A stretch of DNA of 26,399 nt from an uncultured Bacilli bacterium. Its GTDB lineage: Bacteria; Bacillota_I; Bacilli_A; RFN20; CAG-631. The position numbers and the translations under genes are program-made. Positions 1 to 7,448 of this stretch are shown one piece after another (within the stretch, counting starts at the first letter, position 1; each line of letters starts with the position of its first letter). Under the pieces are notes generated by a model. The model saw only the letters and a program-made list of their open reading frames with translations, had not been told where the DNA came from and ran no database searches. The stretch covers positions 1-26,399 of the forward strand of contig CAKPXW010000012.1 in the NCBI GenBank assembly GCA_934202505.1, written 5' to 3'.

Positions 1-2
1 AT

Positions 3-257
3 CATGAACTTGGTGTTATTTCTATGGCAAGAACAAATGTAAAAGATTCGGCTTCTAGCCAATTCTTCCTATGTGTAAATAATTGTAATCATTTAGATAA
101 TGAATATGCTGGTTTTGGTAAAATAGTTGATGAAAATTCTTTAAAAGTACTAAAAGAATTAAATTCTTATAAAACTGGAATGATTGATTATTCATTAACT
201 GATTGGCCTAACACAAATAGTGAAAATTATACTATTAAAACAATTTATAAAATTTAA
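3..257 (+). CDS. Peptidyl-prolyl cis-trans isomerase, cyclophilin type (C-terminal part)
   Basis: The reading frame is open from the left edge, so the N-terminus lies outside the window. The visible 84 residues start HELGVISMARTN and continue with SASSQFFL. This matches the cyclophilin core block (G-x-[IVL]-S-M-A-x-T, then SASSQFF), which carries substrate-binding and active-site residues. YAGFGKIVD is the next conserved strand (FGxV). Cyclophilins catalyse cis-trans isomerisation of Xaa-Pro bonds and assist protein folding. The C-terminus, ending YTIKTIYKI, fits the last beta strand of the fold. The internal ATG at 24 is not the real start, because conserved residues lie upstream of it. Cellular location cannot be told without the N-terminus. 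Confidence 0.9.
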   Translation, partial: HELGVISMARTNVKDSASSQFFLCVNNCNHLDNEYAGFGKIVDENSLKVLKELNSYKTGMIDYSLTDWPNTNSENYTIKTIYKI

Positions 258-265
258 TAATTTAA

Positions 266-295
266 AAAAATGATATCAATCAAGGTATCATTTTT
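266..295. terminator. Bidirectional intrinsic terminator
   Basis: A 12-bp stem (266-277 with 284-295, one G-T pair) has a six-base loop and A/T runs on both sides. It sits between the stops of the convergent cyclophilin and flavoprotein genes and can serve both. Confidence 0.75.
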
Positions 296-300
296 ATTTT

Positions 301-918
301 CTATTTAATAAAGTTTGTTGAAATTCTTTTTTCTTGCTCAGGAAGTCCAAATTGTTCTTTACCAAGTTTAATGCTTTTCATTAAAAAAGTCATATTTCTT
401 GCTAAAGTTCTCATTGTTTGTAATCCTTCTAAATCATCTATAGCTTCTCCTACTTTCCTTCCGTGAACACTATTCCAATATTGACTTGAAGCAATAGGCA
501 TTCCTGAGATAGTAAAATATTTGTTTAATTCATCAAATGTTGCTGAGCAACCGCCTCTTCTTGCTACAACTACACTAGCTCCAACTTTATCTCTTTTATC
601 AAAAGAGGAAGAATAGAACAATCTATCTAGTAAAGAAATTAAAGTACCATTTGCTGAAGCATAATATACAGGAGAGGCTATTATTAATCCATCTGCTTCT
701 TCAAATTTTAGTGAGATATCATTTACAATATCATTTATGGCGCACTTTTTATTTTTATAGCAATAATTACAAGCCATACACCCTCTAATAGTCTTATTGC
801 CTACTTGGATTGTTTCAACTTCAATATTATTTTCTAAAAATACTTTTTCTATTTCTTTTAAAGCAATAGTTGTATTGCCATCACTTCTAGGAGACCCATT
901 TAACATTAATACTTTCAT
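301..918 (-). CDS. Flavodoxin-fold NAD(P)H-dependent FMN reductase, iron-sulfur flavoprotein (Isf)-like
   Basis: This is a 205-residue cytoplasmic protein. Residues 1-16 (MKVLMLNGSPRSDGNT) form the first strand and the FMN phosphate loop of the NADPH-dependent FMN reductase family. SPVYYAS near residue 82 is the second flavin-contacting loop. Cysteines 47, 50, 53 and 59 give the spacing C-x2-C-x2-C-x5-C. This fits the compact [4Fe-4S] motif known from archaeal and clostridial Isf proteins, so an FMN plus cluster electron carrier is likely. The natural substrate is not evident. Its start codon lies one base past the true end of the upstream degV frame (stop at 920-922), so the two genes are probably co-transcribed and translationally coupled. 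A simpler NAD(P)H:quinone or azo reductase role is possible if the cysteines do not bind a cluster. Confidence 0.8.
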   Translation of the reverse strand: MKVLMLNGSPRSDGNTTIALKEIEKVFLENNIEVETIQVGNKTIRGCMACNYCYKNKKCAINDIVNDISLKFEEADGLIIASPVYYASANGTLISLLDRLFYSSSFDKRDKVGASVVVARRGGCSATFDELNKYFTISGMPIASSQYWNSVHGRKVGEAIDDLEGLQTMRTLARNMTFLMKSIKLGKEQFGLPEQEKRISTNFIK

Positions 919-919
919 A

Positions 920-1004
920 TTATTTATATTTTTTTACACATAAAGCGATTGCTAAAGCCCCAGGTCCAATGTGGCAAGCAACACTTAATGATAAAGGATC
1001 AAAA
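920..1004 (-). pseudogene. Out-of-frame C-terminal tail of the degV gene
   Basis: Read in the frame one base off the main degV frame, this stretch gives FDPLSLSVACHIGPGALAIA and then LCVKKYK before a TAA at 920-922. H-x-GPG-x-L is the conserved last motif of DegV proteins. It lines the phosphate/carboxylate site, so the truncated form would probably be inactive. Type and boundaries describe the displaced coding segment only. Confidence 0.8.
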
Positions 1005-1791
1005 TTGTTACATTTAGTCCTTTTATGTTTTCCTCCACTTCTTTTTTAAATTCTAAAGCCTCTTCTTGATTTTCACTATAACATACACAAAGGGCCATTT
1101 CATTATTTTCATATTCTTTTTTAAACAAACTTTCTAAGTCTTTTTTTGCTTGTTCTATCATTTTAACTTTAGCTTGTCTTATTGTAATTGGCGTTGCAAA
1201 TTTTTCAAATTTATCTCCATTTGAATATAAAACAGGTTTAATTCTTAACATTGAGGCAAGTAAAGCTGCTGTAGGCGTTAATCGTCCACCTTTTTTTAAA
1301 TAAGAAACATTAGGAACCATAATATATATAGAGTTTTTATATTTACTATCTTCTAAATATTGCTTGATTTCTAATGGCGTTTTTTCTTGTTTTTGTAAAG
1401 CGATTGCTTCGTAAACACTTTCTTTTAATGTTGGAGCTATTCTTTTATTATCAACGACTACAACTTTACCATTATAATCATTAGCAAGTACCATGGCAGT
1501 AGAATATGTACCACTTAATCCACTACTCATTGGTATATATAAAATCTGTTCATATTCTTTTAACAAATTATCAAATAAATCTGTTAAATAACTAATGGAT
1601 GGTTGAGATGTGGATACTTCTACTCCATCATTTAAAAATGAATAAAACATTTTATGATCTAATGAAATATCTTCAAAAAATTCTTTTTTATTAATATAGA
1701 AAGGCATAGGAATAACTTTAATGCCAAGACTTTCTGCTTCATTTTGATGAATTCCCGAGTTAGAATCTGTTAGAATAATAAATTTTTTCAT
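985..1791 (-). CDS. DegV family fatty-acid-binding protein (FakB-like), frameshifted near the C-terminus
   Basis: DegV/FakB proteins bind a fatty acid and present it to the kinase FakA, giving acyl-phosphate. The 268-residue frame carries the family marks: TDSNSGI at 8-14, STSQPS at 60-65, MSSGLSGTYSTA at 88-99 and YLKKGGRL before the second lobe. The annotated frame ends abnormally in NVTILILYH. One base further on, the other frame encodes the missing family tail (SVACHIGPGALAIALCV), ending at 920. The shift maps to an A4 run at 1001-1004 (T4 in the coding strand). Adding one T restores a 290-residue protein of normal DegV length. A GGTGG ribosome site precedes the ATG, and a strong promoter lies at 1817-1845. 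The shift may be a sequencing or assembly error, or a real recent mutation. Confidence 0.85.
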   Translation of the reverse strand: MKKFIILTDSNSGIHQNEAESLGIKVIPMPFYINKKEFFEDISLDHKMFYSFLNDGVEVSTSQPSISYLTDLFDNLLKEYEQILYIPMSSGLSGTYSTAMVLANDYNGKVVVVDNKRIAPTLKESVYEAIALQKQEKTPLEIKQYLEDSKYKNSIYIMVPNVSYLKKGGRLTPTAALLASMLRIKPVLYSNGDKFEKFATPITIRQAKVKMIEQAKKDLESLFKKEYENNEMALCVCYSENQEEALEFKKEVEENIKGLNVTILILYH

Positions 1792-1816
1792 GTTTCCACC
1801 AACCTTTTATTGTGCA

Positions 1817-1845
1817 ATTTTATCAATTATTATATTTTTTGTCAA
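1817..1845 (-). promoter_or_regulatory. SigA-type promoter for degV-flavoprotein
   Basis: On the minus strand, TTGACA (1845-1840), a 17-base spacer, then TAAAAT (1822-1817). This lies 26 bases upstream of the degV ATG. The exact -35 and ideal spacing make this a convincing housekeeping promoter. Confidence 0.75.
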
Positions 1846-1863
1846 ATTACACATAATATAGTT

Positions 1864-2667
1864 ATGATTAAGAAAATAATAGTGTCCTATTTTTTAAATA
1901 TTAAATATTTACTTGTCGCAATGGGAATCATTTACTTTTTTTTAATCATTTGTTCTATTGCCTTTTTTAAACAAATATTATATCTTTTAAACAATTTTGA
2001 CAAAGATACTATTAATAATTTAAAAAATTATATTTTAAATGTTTTAGATAATGAATCACTTTTTTCTTTAATAAAAAAAGATCACCTAAATAAATTTAAA
2101 GAGGATATAAATTTAATCTTAGGTGATCAAATCGTAATTATCAATAAAGATTTATCAATAAGTTTATATATTGGTGTATTATCTTTTCTCCTTACTATCA
2201 ATTTATCGTTAAGTTTATGTAAATTTTTACTAAGAAAAGATAGCAATATGCAAAAGGAATTTATAAGTCCGATTGCATTTCTTTTCCGTTTATTAGTCTC
2301 TTTTATATTTGGATCTATATTTGTTTTTCTAATAAACACATGGCAAATAATAAGAATAATTGTAATCATTATTTATAGTTTATTTTTATTATTTGAAAAT
2401 ATCATTACCACTTATTTTATTTACTTTAAAAAAGTTCCATTTAAAATGTATTTTCATTCAAAAAACTTGCTTTATCTATCAATGATTTATTTATCTATTG
2501 CCATTGTACATAGTTTAATATTATTTATTGTCTATTTATTACTTGGAAAATTAGGGTTATTTTTAGTACTTATTCCTTTATATACTTTTAGTTTTGCCTT
2601 ATTTGATTACTATACTATTTATTATTATCAAGAATTATTTAAAAAAATTAGATTTATTTTTGATTAA
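1864..2667 (+). CDS. Unknown polytopic membrane protein
   Basis: About 267 residues from the ATG at 1864. An in-frame TTG at 1810 is less likely, because it abuts the -10 of the divergent degV promoter. Neither start has a clear ribosome site, so the true start is uncertain. I do not recognise a family. A first hydrophobic helix lies near residues 14-37. A charged, Lys/Asp/Asn-rich segment of about 60 residues follows, then four or five hydrophobic stretches to the end. The layout (one helix, an extracytoplasmic or cytoplasmic domain, then a membrane bundle) resembles uncharacterised permease-like proteins of Bacilli, but no catalytic motif is visible. Its last 33 bases overlap the end of the convergent RCC1 gene. 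The coding strand contains a long inverted repeat at 2080-2128. Confidence 0.65.
   Translation: MIKKIIVSYFLNIKYLLVAMGIIYFFLIICSIAFFKQILYLLNNFDKDTINNLKNYILNVLDNESLFSLIKKDHLNKFKEDINLILGDQIVIINKDLSISLYIGVLSFLLTINLSLSLCKFLLRKDSNMQKEFISPIAFLFRLLVSFIFGSIFVFLINTWQIIRIIVIIIYSLFLLFENIITTYFIYFKKVPFKMYFHSKNLLYLSMIYLSIAIVHSLILFIVYLLLGKLGLFLVLIPLYTFSFALFDYYTIYYYQELFKKIRFIFD
2080..2128 (+). repeat. Intragenic inverted repeat / hairpin
   Basis: GATCACCTAA (2080-2089) pairs perfectly with TTAGGTGATC (2119-2128). Inside it, TAAATTTA (2091-2098) pairs with TAAATTTA (2108-2115) around a nine-base loop. The result is an 18-bp interrupted stem within the membrane-protein coding region. It could be chance in AT-rich DNA, or an mRNA element. 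Confidence 0.5.
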
Positions 2668-4764
2668 ATAAGTAAATAACACAATTAAGATAAAACCTAA
2701 AGTTATTGACCCAAATACAATAAGCATCAATTGACTATCTTGGAAAAACTTCGGAGCATAATTTATTTGATAGGTTTCTGAAACATTTCCAGCAAGATCA
2801 TAAACCATTATTGTATTTGTCCCTTTTTTTAAATTAAAGGAAAATTCTTTCTCATTATTATTTAATCCTATTAAATTACCCTCTTTGTCATTTTGATATT
2901 TAAGATTGTAACAAGCAATACTTTCGCTTGCTTGTATTGTTACAATTTTTTCATTGGTAGTGAAAGATGTAGAAGTTAATGAAAAATTATTTATTGATAA
3001 GATGGAAGGGAAGGTCTTATCTATAACAAATTCAACTTCTGAAGAAACATTTCCTGCTACATCTTCACTATAAACCTTGTATTTGCCATCTTCATTTAAA
3101 ATGACTTGGCTTTCTACTTGGTAAAACACATCATCTTTATAATATTTTATTATTACTCCTTCAACATTATCTTCAGCTATAATTTTGACATCATTATTAA
3201 TATATTTTCCTTCTAATGGTGTATTATTTGCTAAAACTTGAATAGTTGGATTTATATGATCTAAATAAAATGGACCTGAAGTATATAAATAATCTTCTTT
3301 TTCACTACTTATTTTTAAGTGTAAATAAACATTTCCTTCACCTTTATCAATGATTACCTTACTAGTATTTAAAACTTCCCAATTATCTCCATTATAAGCA
3401 TCATCATTTATTGTATAAAAAATATTTTTTATTTCACTTTCATCAAGATAATAAGCTTTTACATCGATAACATATATTTTAGAAGAAATTGTACTACTAA
3501 ACATAGAAAGTTCAACTATTGGTGGAAATAAATATGTTATATCATAAATGGTTAATTGATTAACATTCTTACCAAAATCTTGGGCAAGTTGTCCATAACT
3601 ATTACTACCCCATGTATAAATTTTCCCTTTATTTGTACTTACTAAACAATGATTTTCAGAAAGAGAAAAATTATTTACAATATCTTCTTCAATATCTAAA
3701 TCTATTTTACTAGGACAAGATGTAGAAATTGTTGTTCCATTTCCTAATTGTCCATTGCTATTTTCACCAAAAGAAAAATAATTATCATGATTAGTTTTCA
3801 CTATACAAAAATAATATCCTGCATATATTTTGCTTATATGTTCTTCGTTTTCTAAAGCAAAATTATTTGTCATATTATATGGAGTTTGATAATCATTTCC
3901 ACTAGAAATAATAGCTTTACTATCAGCAATTTGTCCATGGGAATTACTACCAATAGCAAATAATTGATGCTCTGCTGTCAATACATATGAACTATATTTA
4001 CCACAAGCAATATCCACGATATTTTCAATGCCTGAAAATATTTTGATAGGAACATTGTAATTATCTTCATTTCCAAGTTGAAAATGATTATTGTTACCCA
4101 TACCATAAACATGTCCATTATTTGTAAGTATTAAAGAATGTGTTCCTCCACAAACAACATCTTTTATATAATCTCCATCTTGGAATGTAATATTATTAGT
4201 AATATTTAAAGCTCTTCTTTCTTGCAAGCCTCCATTTCCTAGTTGTCCATATTCATTATTTCCAAAAGAATATAATTGGTTTTTATTAGTGAGAGCTAAG
4301 GAAAAATTTGAGCCACATGCAAGTTTTATGATTTTTTCATCTTCACTTAAATTAAACTCATCACTTAAATCAATAGGACTTGCTTTAAATAAGCCATTAT
4401 TAGAATAAATTAATTGCTGATGATCATTACTACCAAAAGCAAATACTTTTCCCTTTTTTGATAAAAACAAACTGTGTTGTTCTCCACTAGCAACAGATAT
4501 TATTTTATCATCTTCTTTTAATGGAAAAGAAAAACTAATATCTGTAGGTCCCATATATTTTTTTGAATTAGAAACATCTTGATTTTCTCCCCATAATCCC
4601 CAAGCATAAACATTTCCTTTTGATGTTACAAGTAATGAAGATGTTTTACCTGTTGCTATAGAAAAAGAAATATCATTATCTTTAGCAAATAAAACATTAT
4701 TTTTTTCTTTAACTTGGAATATAACTGACAACATTATTACGACAATAGTAAAAAAGCGCTTCAT
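2635..4764 (-). CDS. Secreted RCC1-repeat beta-propeller protein with Ig-like region and C-terminal membrane anchor
   Basis: 709 residues from the ATG at 4764. An in-frame ATG at 4779 is rejected because the ribosome site GGAGGT (4777-4772) lies between the two. The N-terminus has a Lys/Arg then hydrophobic signal-like segment (residues 1-17). Residues about 30-405 hold seven repeats, each with an aromatic-x-x-G core (YAWG, FAFG, YSFG, YGMG, FAIG, FSFG, YTWG), mostly 50-60 residues apart and several followed by N-x-x-GQLGNG. This is the RCC1 signature and predicts a seven-bladed propeller. Residues about 415-670 look like bacterial Ig-like strands (DKTFP, DLAGNVSE). A hydrophobic helix at about 679-701 ends with KNKSNFFK, a positive-inside stop-transfer tail. 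The protein is probably displayed on the cell surface; ligand unknown. No LPxTG motif. It lies downstream of tsaD on the same strand, 61 bases away. Confidence 0.85.
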   Translation of the reverse strand: MKRFFTIVVIMLSVIFQVKEKNNVLFAKDNDISFSIATGKTSSLLVTSKGNVYAWGLWGENQDVSNSKKYMGPTDISFSFPLKEDDKIISVASGEQHSLFLSKKGKVFAFGSNDHQQLIYSNNGLFKASPIDLSDEFNLSEDEKIIKLACGSNFSLALTNKNQLYSFGNNEYGQLGNGGLQERRALNITNNITFQDGDYIKDVVCGGTHSLILTNNGHVYGMGNNNHFQLGNEDNYNVPIKIFSGIENIVDIACGKYSSYVLTAEHQLFAIGSNSHGQIADSKAIISSGNDYQTPYNMTNNFALENEEHISKIYAGYYFCIVKTNHDNYFSFGENSNGQLGNGTTISTSCPSKIDLDIEEDIVNNFSLSENHCLVSTNKGKIYTWGSNSYGQLAQDFGKNVNQLTIYDITYLFPPIVELSMFSSTISSKIYVIDVKAYYLDESEIKNIFYTINDDAYNGDNWEVLNTSKVIIDKGEGNVYLHLKISSEKEDYLYTSGPFYLDHINPTIQVLANNTPLEGKYINNDVKIIAEDNVEGVIIKYYKDDVFYQVESQVILNEDGKYKVYSEDVAGNVSSEVEFVIDKTFPSILSINNFSLTSTSFTTNEKIVTIQASESIACYNLKYQNDKEGNLIGLNNNEKEFSFNLKKGTNTIMVYDLAGNVSETYQINYAPKFFQDSQLMLIVFGSITLGFILIVLFTYLIKNKSNFFK

Positions 4765-4811
4765 TATTTCTACCTCCATTTATAGTATAGGTAGTCATAA
4801 AGGCGCTTTTT
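4751..4811 (-). promoter_or_regulatory. Nested inverted repeats around the RCC1-gene ribosome site and start
   Basis: On the minus strand AAAAAGCGC (4811-4803) pairs with GCGCTTTTT (4759-4751). The second arm is codons 2-5 of the RCC1 gene and is followed by further T. Within the loop, CTACCT (4794-4789) pairs with AGGTAG (4775-4770), which overlaps the Shine-Dalgarno GGAGGTAG. The RNA could hide the ribosome site, or act as a terminator/attenuator after tsaD. No other terminator lies between tsaD and this gene. A TTGACA lies at 4816-4811, but the nearest good -10 (TATACT) is 21 bases away. Confidence 0.5.
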
Positions 4812-4825
4812 GTCAAATTATGTAA

Positions 4826-5839
4826 TTACAACGAAAAATCTTCTAAAGGATATTGAGCTATTGCTCCAATTGATAAATCATTATTATAGCTATTGGTAAT
4901 GATTTTATAATAAGCACACATTCCAATCATTGCCGCATTATCTCCACATAAAGAAAGAACTGGTAATATTAAGTCGATGTTTTTATATTTACTTAATAAT
5001 TGTTCTAATTTTTCTCGAAGTTCACTATTAGCAGCAACTCCGCCTGCCGCAACAAAAGTTTTTATTCCAGGATAGATTGTTAAAGCTTTTTTTACTTTTT
5101 TAATTAATATATTTGTAGCTACATCTTGAAAAGAGGCTGCGATATCTTCTTTTTTATAAGTTTCATTTCTTTGATCCATATTATGAATTAAATTAATGAC
5201 AGAAGACTTTAATCCTGAATAAGAAAAATCAAGTGAATCATCATTTTTTGGCATTGGCAATTTATAAATTTTTTGCCCATTTTTAGCAAGCTTATCGATA
5301 ATTGGTCCTCCTGGATAACCAGTTCCTAATAATCTAGATACTTTATCATAAGCTTCACCAATAGCATCATCTAATGTTTGTCCTATTATTTTAAACTTTA
5401 GTTCGTCTTCCATATAAACAAGTTCTGTATTACCACCTGATACTACTAAAGCAAGTAAAGGAAATTTAAAATCTTTTTTAAATCTATTAGCATAGATATG
5501 TCCTGCTAAATGATGTATTGGAACTATTGGTTTATTTATCGTTAGCGCTATTGTTTTAGCTGCTTGCATTCCAACATGCAAAGAGCCAATAAGACCTGGT
5601 CCTACTGTAAAAGCTACATAATCTATTTGATCAAGAGAAATATTTGCCTTTAATAATGCTTCATTTATTACGCAAGTTATTTTTTCAGCATGAAGTCTAG
5701 AGGCAAGTTCTGGCATTACTCCACCATATTTGTTATGAAATTCTATTTGTGATGAAATAACATTGCTAAGTATTTCTTTATCTTTTAATATTGCAACGCC
5801 TGTGTCATCGCAACTGCTTTCAATTGCTAATATATACAT
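4826..5839 (-). CDS. tsaD: tRNA N6-adenosine threonylcarbamoyltransferase TsaD
   Basis: TsaD transfers the threonylcarbamoyl group from TC-AMP to A37 of tRNAs that read ANN codons, making t6A with TsaB and TsaE. The 337-residue length is normal. The N-terminus MYILAIESSCDDT is the family ASKHA phosphate loop. H110 and H114 in HHLAGH are the metal ligands, SGGNTEL (134-140) and YPGG (175-178) are nucleotide-binding loops, and D300 in CGDNAAM is the last metal ligand. AAGGVAAN (264-271) is the adenosine motif. It is the last gene of a tight operon and begins one base after rimI ends. No residue appears to be missing, and the gene should be essential. Confidence 0.97.
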   Translation of the reverse strand: MYILAIESSCDDTGVAILKDKEILSNVISSQIEFHNKYGGVMPELASRLHAEKITCVINEALLKANISLDQIDYVAFTVGPGLIGSLHVGMQAAKTIALTINKPIVPIHHLAGHIYANRFKKDFKFPLLALVVSGGNTELVYMEDELKFKIIGQTLDDAIGEAYDKVSRLLGTGYPGGPIIDKLAKNGQKIYKLPMPKNDDSLDFSYSGLKSSVINLIHNMDQRNETYKKEDIAASFQDVATNILIKKVKKALTIYPGIKTFVAAGGVAANSELREKLEQLLSKYKNIDLILPVLSLCGDNAAMIGMCAYYKIITNSYNNDLSIGAIAQYPLEDFSL

Positions 5840-5840
5840 A

Positions 5841-6290
5841 TTATTTTATCTCCTTTATCATCAAATAAGCATCCTCACCATTTTCATAATAATGTTTTCT
5901 TGTAGTTATTATCTTATAATTAAACGATTTATAAAGATTAATTGCTTTTTCATTGCTAATTCTAACTTCCAAAGAAATGCTTTCACAATTTGCCATCATT
6001 ACTCTTTTTTCCATATCTGCCATTAAAAGTTTGGATAACTTTAATCCACGATATTTTTTTAATATGGCGATTTTTGAGATTTCTGCATATTCAAATTTAA
6101 TATAAAATCCAATATATCCTATTATTTCTTTTGTTTCTTTAATTTGCATTACTAGATAATAAGCAAACGGGTTACTATCAAGTTCATAAATAAAATCTGT
6201 TTCTTTCCAAGGCTTGGTAAAAGATTCGTTTTCTATTATTAAAAGTTCAGGAAGCATTTCTTTTGTAAGTTGCTTTATTTGAACTACCAT
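5841..6290 (-). CDS. rimI: Ribosomal protein S18 alanine N-acetyltransferase RimI
   Basis: A 149-residue GNAT-fold enzyme that acetylates the N-terminus of ribosomal protein S18 (in some species other proteins too) using acetyl-CoA. The family features are AEISKIAILKKYRGLKLSKLL (roughly residues 69-89), which is motif A, the acetyl-CoA pyrophosphate loop, and EVRISNEKAINLY (108-120). RKHYYENGEDAYLM (131-144) carries the catalytic tyrosine region typical of RimI. The loop reads R-G-L-K-L-S rather than the usual R-x-x-G-x-G/A, a mild deviation. It sits between tsaB and tsaD, one base from each, the arrangement usual in Bacillota. A different acetylation target is possible, since GNAT specificity cannot be read from sequence. 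Confidence 0.93.
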   Translation of the reverse strand: MVVQIKQLTKEMLPELLIIENESFTKPWKETDFIYELDSNPFAYYLVMQIKETKEIIGYIGFYIKFEYAEISKIAILKKYRGLKLSKLLMADMEKRVMMANCESISLEVRISNEKAINLYKSFNYKIITTRKHYYENGEDAYLMIKEIK

Positions 6291-6291
6291 A

Positions 6292-6876
6292 TTAACGATC
6301 CTTTAAATAAATAGGAACTAATGTGTCAACATTTTTTACTGGTTCTACTTGCATAGATATGCGATTCATATTATCAATAACATCAATATCTTCACTAGTT
6401 TTCCCTACCAAGAAAGCATCTAAAACAACATCATAATCTGGATATTTTTTTATTAATTCTAAAACATCTTTTAATTCAAGAACACATTCTTGAATAATTG
6501 GTTTATTATTATCATATATACCTACATAACTTCGATTGCTTCTTGCATCTAATAAAACAATTTTCTTTCCAACACTAGCATATGCATTTAAAGAAGAAAT
6601 AGCCTTTAAAGGTATTTTTCTTATTGAAGCAAGAACTTTAGCAATTGTAAGACCAATTCTAATACCAGTAAAAGAACCTGGCCCGATAGTTACTACAATT
6701 TCATTAATATCATTTGGTGTTAAATTATTTAAAGTCAAGCATTTTGAAAGATAAGGAATGGCTAATTCTGATTGTTTCTTTATTGCTTCTTGTTGATATT
6801 TATAAATAATTTTGTTATCTTTAGCTATTCCTATACATAAATATTTAGTTGATGTGTCTAAAAACAAACTATACAT
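6292..6876 (-). CDS. tsaB: tRNA threonylcarbamoyladenosine biosynthesis protein TsaB
   Basis: TsaB is the inactive ASKHA paralogue that dimerises with TsaD and stimulates t6A synthesis. LFLDTSTKYL (residues 4-13) and IGPGSFTGIRIGL (64-76) are diagnostic TsaB motifs. At 194 residues it is shorter than typical TsaB (about 220-240). The end, VPIYLKDR, matches the usual VPxYLR tail, so the shortening is internal to the second lobe rather than a truncation. The gene overlaps the end of tsaE by eight bases and precedes rimI by one base, which indicates translational coupling through the operon. Confidence 0.94.
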   Translation of the reverse strand: MYSLFLDTSTKYLCIGIAKDNKIIYKYQQEAIKKQSELAIPYLSKCLTLNNLTPNDINEIVVTIGPGSFTGIRIGLTIAKVLASIRKIPLKAISSLNAYASVGKKIVLLDARSNRSYVGIYDNNKPIIQECVLELKDVLELIKKYPDYDVVLDAFLVGKTSEDIDVIDNMNRISMQVEPVKNVDTLVPIYLKDR

Positions 6877-7324
6877 TTTTTAAAAGCTCCTGAAGAATCA
6901 ATTCATATTTTTTTCCATTAGCTATTAATGTGAAAATTCTTTGATTCTTGCTAACATATTGAATATTAATTGTTAAGTTTTCTTGAATATCATCTTGATT
7001 TTTTAAATAACTTGACCATTCAATGAATAAAACATTTTCATCATTTAAGTAATCGTCCATTTCTTCAAAGGTCGAATTTTCCAAACGATAAGCATCAATA
7101 TGAACTATTTCATAACGATCTGATTTATATGTTTTTAACAAAGTGAAAGTTGGGCTAGTAACAACTTCTTTGACATTTAAAGCTTTTGCTATTCCCTTTA
7201 CAAAAGTAGTCTTCCCGGCTCCTAAATCTCCATTTAATAAGACAATATCTCCACCTTTTAACAAATAGGCAAGTTTAGCTGCTAATAAATAAGTATCATT
7301 TTCATTTTTGCTTTTATAAATCAT
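6869..7324 (-). CDS. tsaE: tRNA threonylcarbamoyladenosine biosynthesis ATPase TsaE
   Basis: TsaE is the P-loop ATPase that binds the TsaB-TsaD complex and is needed for repeated cycles of t6A synthesis. In this 151-residue protein, GDLGAGKTTF (32-41) is the Walker A motif, TSPTF (56-60) the switch-like loop, HIDAYRL (75-81) the Walker B-like strand, and IEW (101-103) the conserved TsaE signature. It is the first gene of the tsaE-tsaB-rimI-tsaD operon. A GAGGG ribosome site precedes the ATG. The promoter is not clear by eye in the 109 bases shared with the divergent nucleotidyltransferase gene. Confidence 0.95.
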   Translation of the reverse strand: MIYKSKNENDTYLLAAKLAYLLKGGDIVLLNGDLGAGKTTFVKGIAKALNVKEVVTSPTFTLLKTYKSDRYEIVHIDAYRLENSTFEEMDDYLNDENVLFIEWSSYLKNQDDIQENLTINIQYVSKNQRIFTLIANGKKYELILQELLKNV

Positions 7325-7394
7325 ATCTTTGCCCTCTCAAACATATATAATTTTATCACTTAATAAAATATTTATAAAGCAAATATATAAGAAA

Positions 7395-7424
7395 TTGGAC
7401 TTTTTTCTATAAATATGCTATGTT
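7395..7424 (+). promoter_or_regulatory. Putative SigA promoter of the nucleotidyltransferase gene
   Basis: TTGGAC (7395-7400), an 18-base spacer, then TATGTT (7419-7424). The predicted start near 7431 leaves a short leader that holds GGAGGA (7436-7441). Confidence 0.5.
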
Positions 7425-7448
7425 TAAAAAGCGTTGGAGGACTTTCTT

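Noticed and set aside
1810..1863. TTG start adding 18 residues to the membrane protein
   Set aside because: The added stretch coincides with the promoter of the divergent degV gene and has no ribosome site.
4765..4779. Upstream ATG for the RCC1 protein
   Set aside because: The best ribosome site lies between this ATG and the one at 4764, so the downstream ATG is used.
4784..4816. TTGACA ... TATACT as a promoter for the RCC1 gene
   Set aside because: The spacer is 21 bases, too long; with 17 bases the -10 would be TACCTA, a poor match. It is left as unproven.
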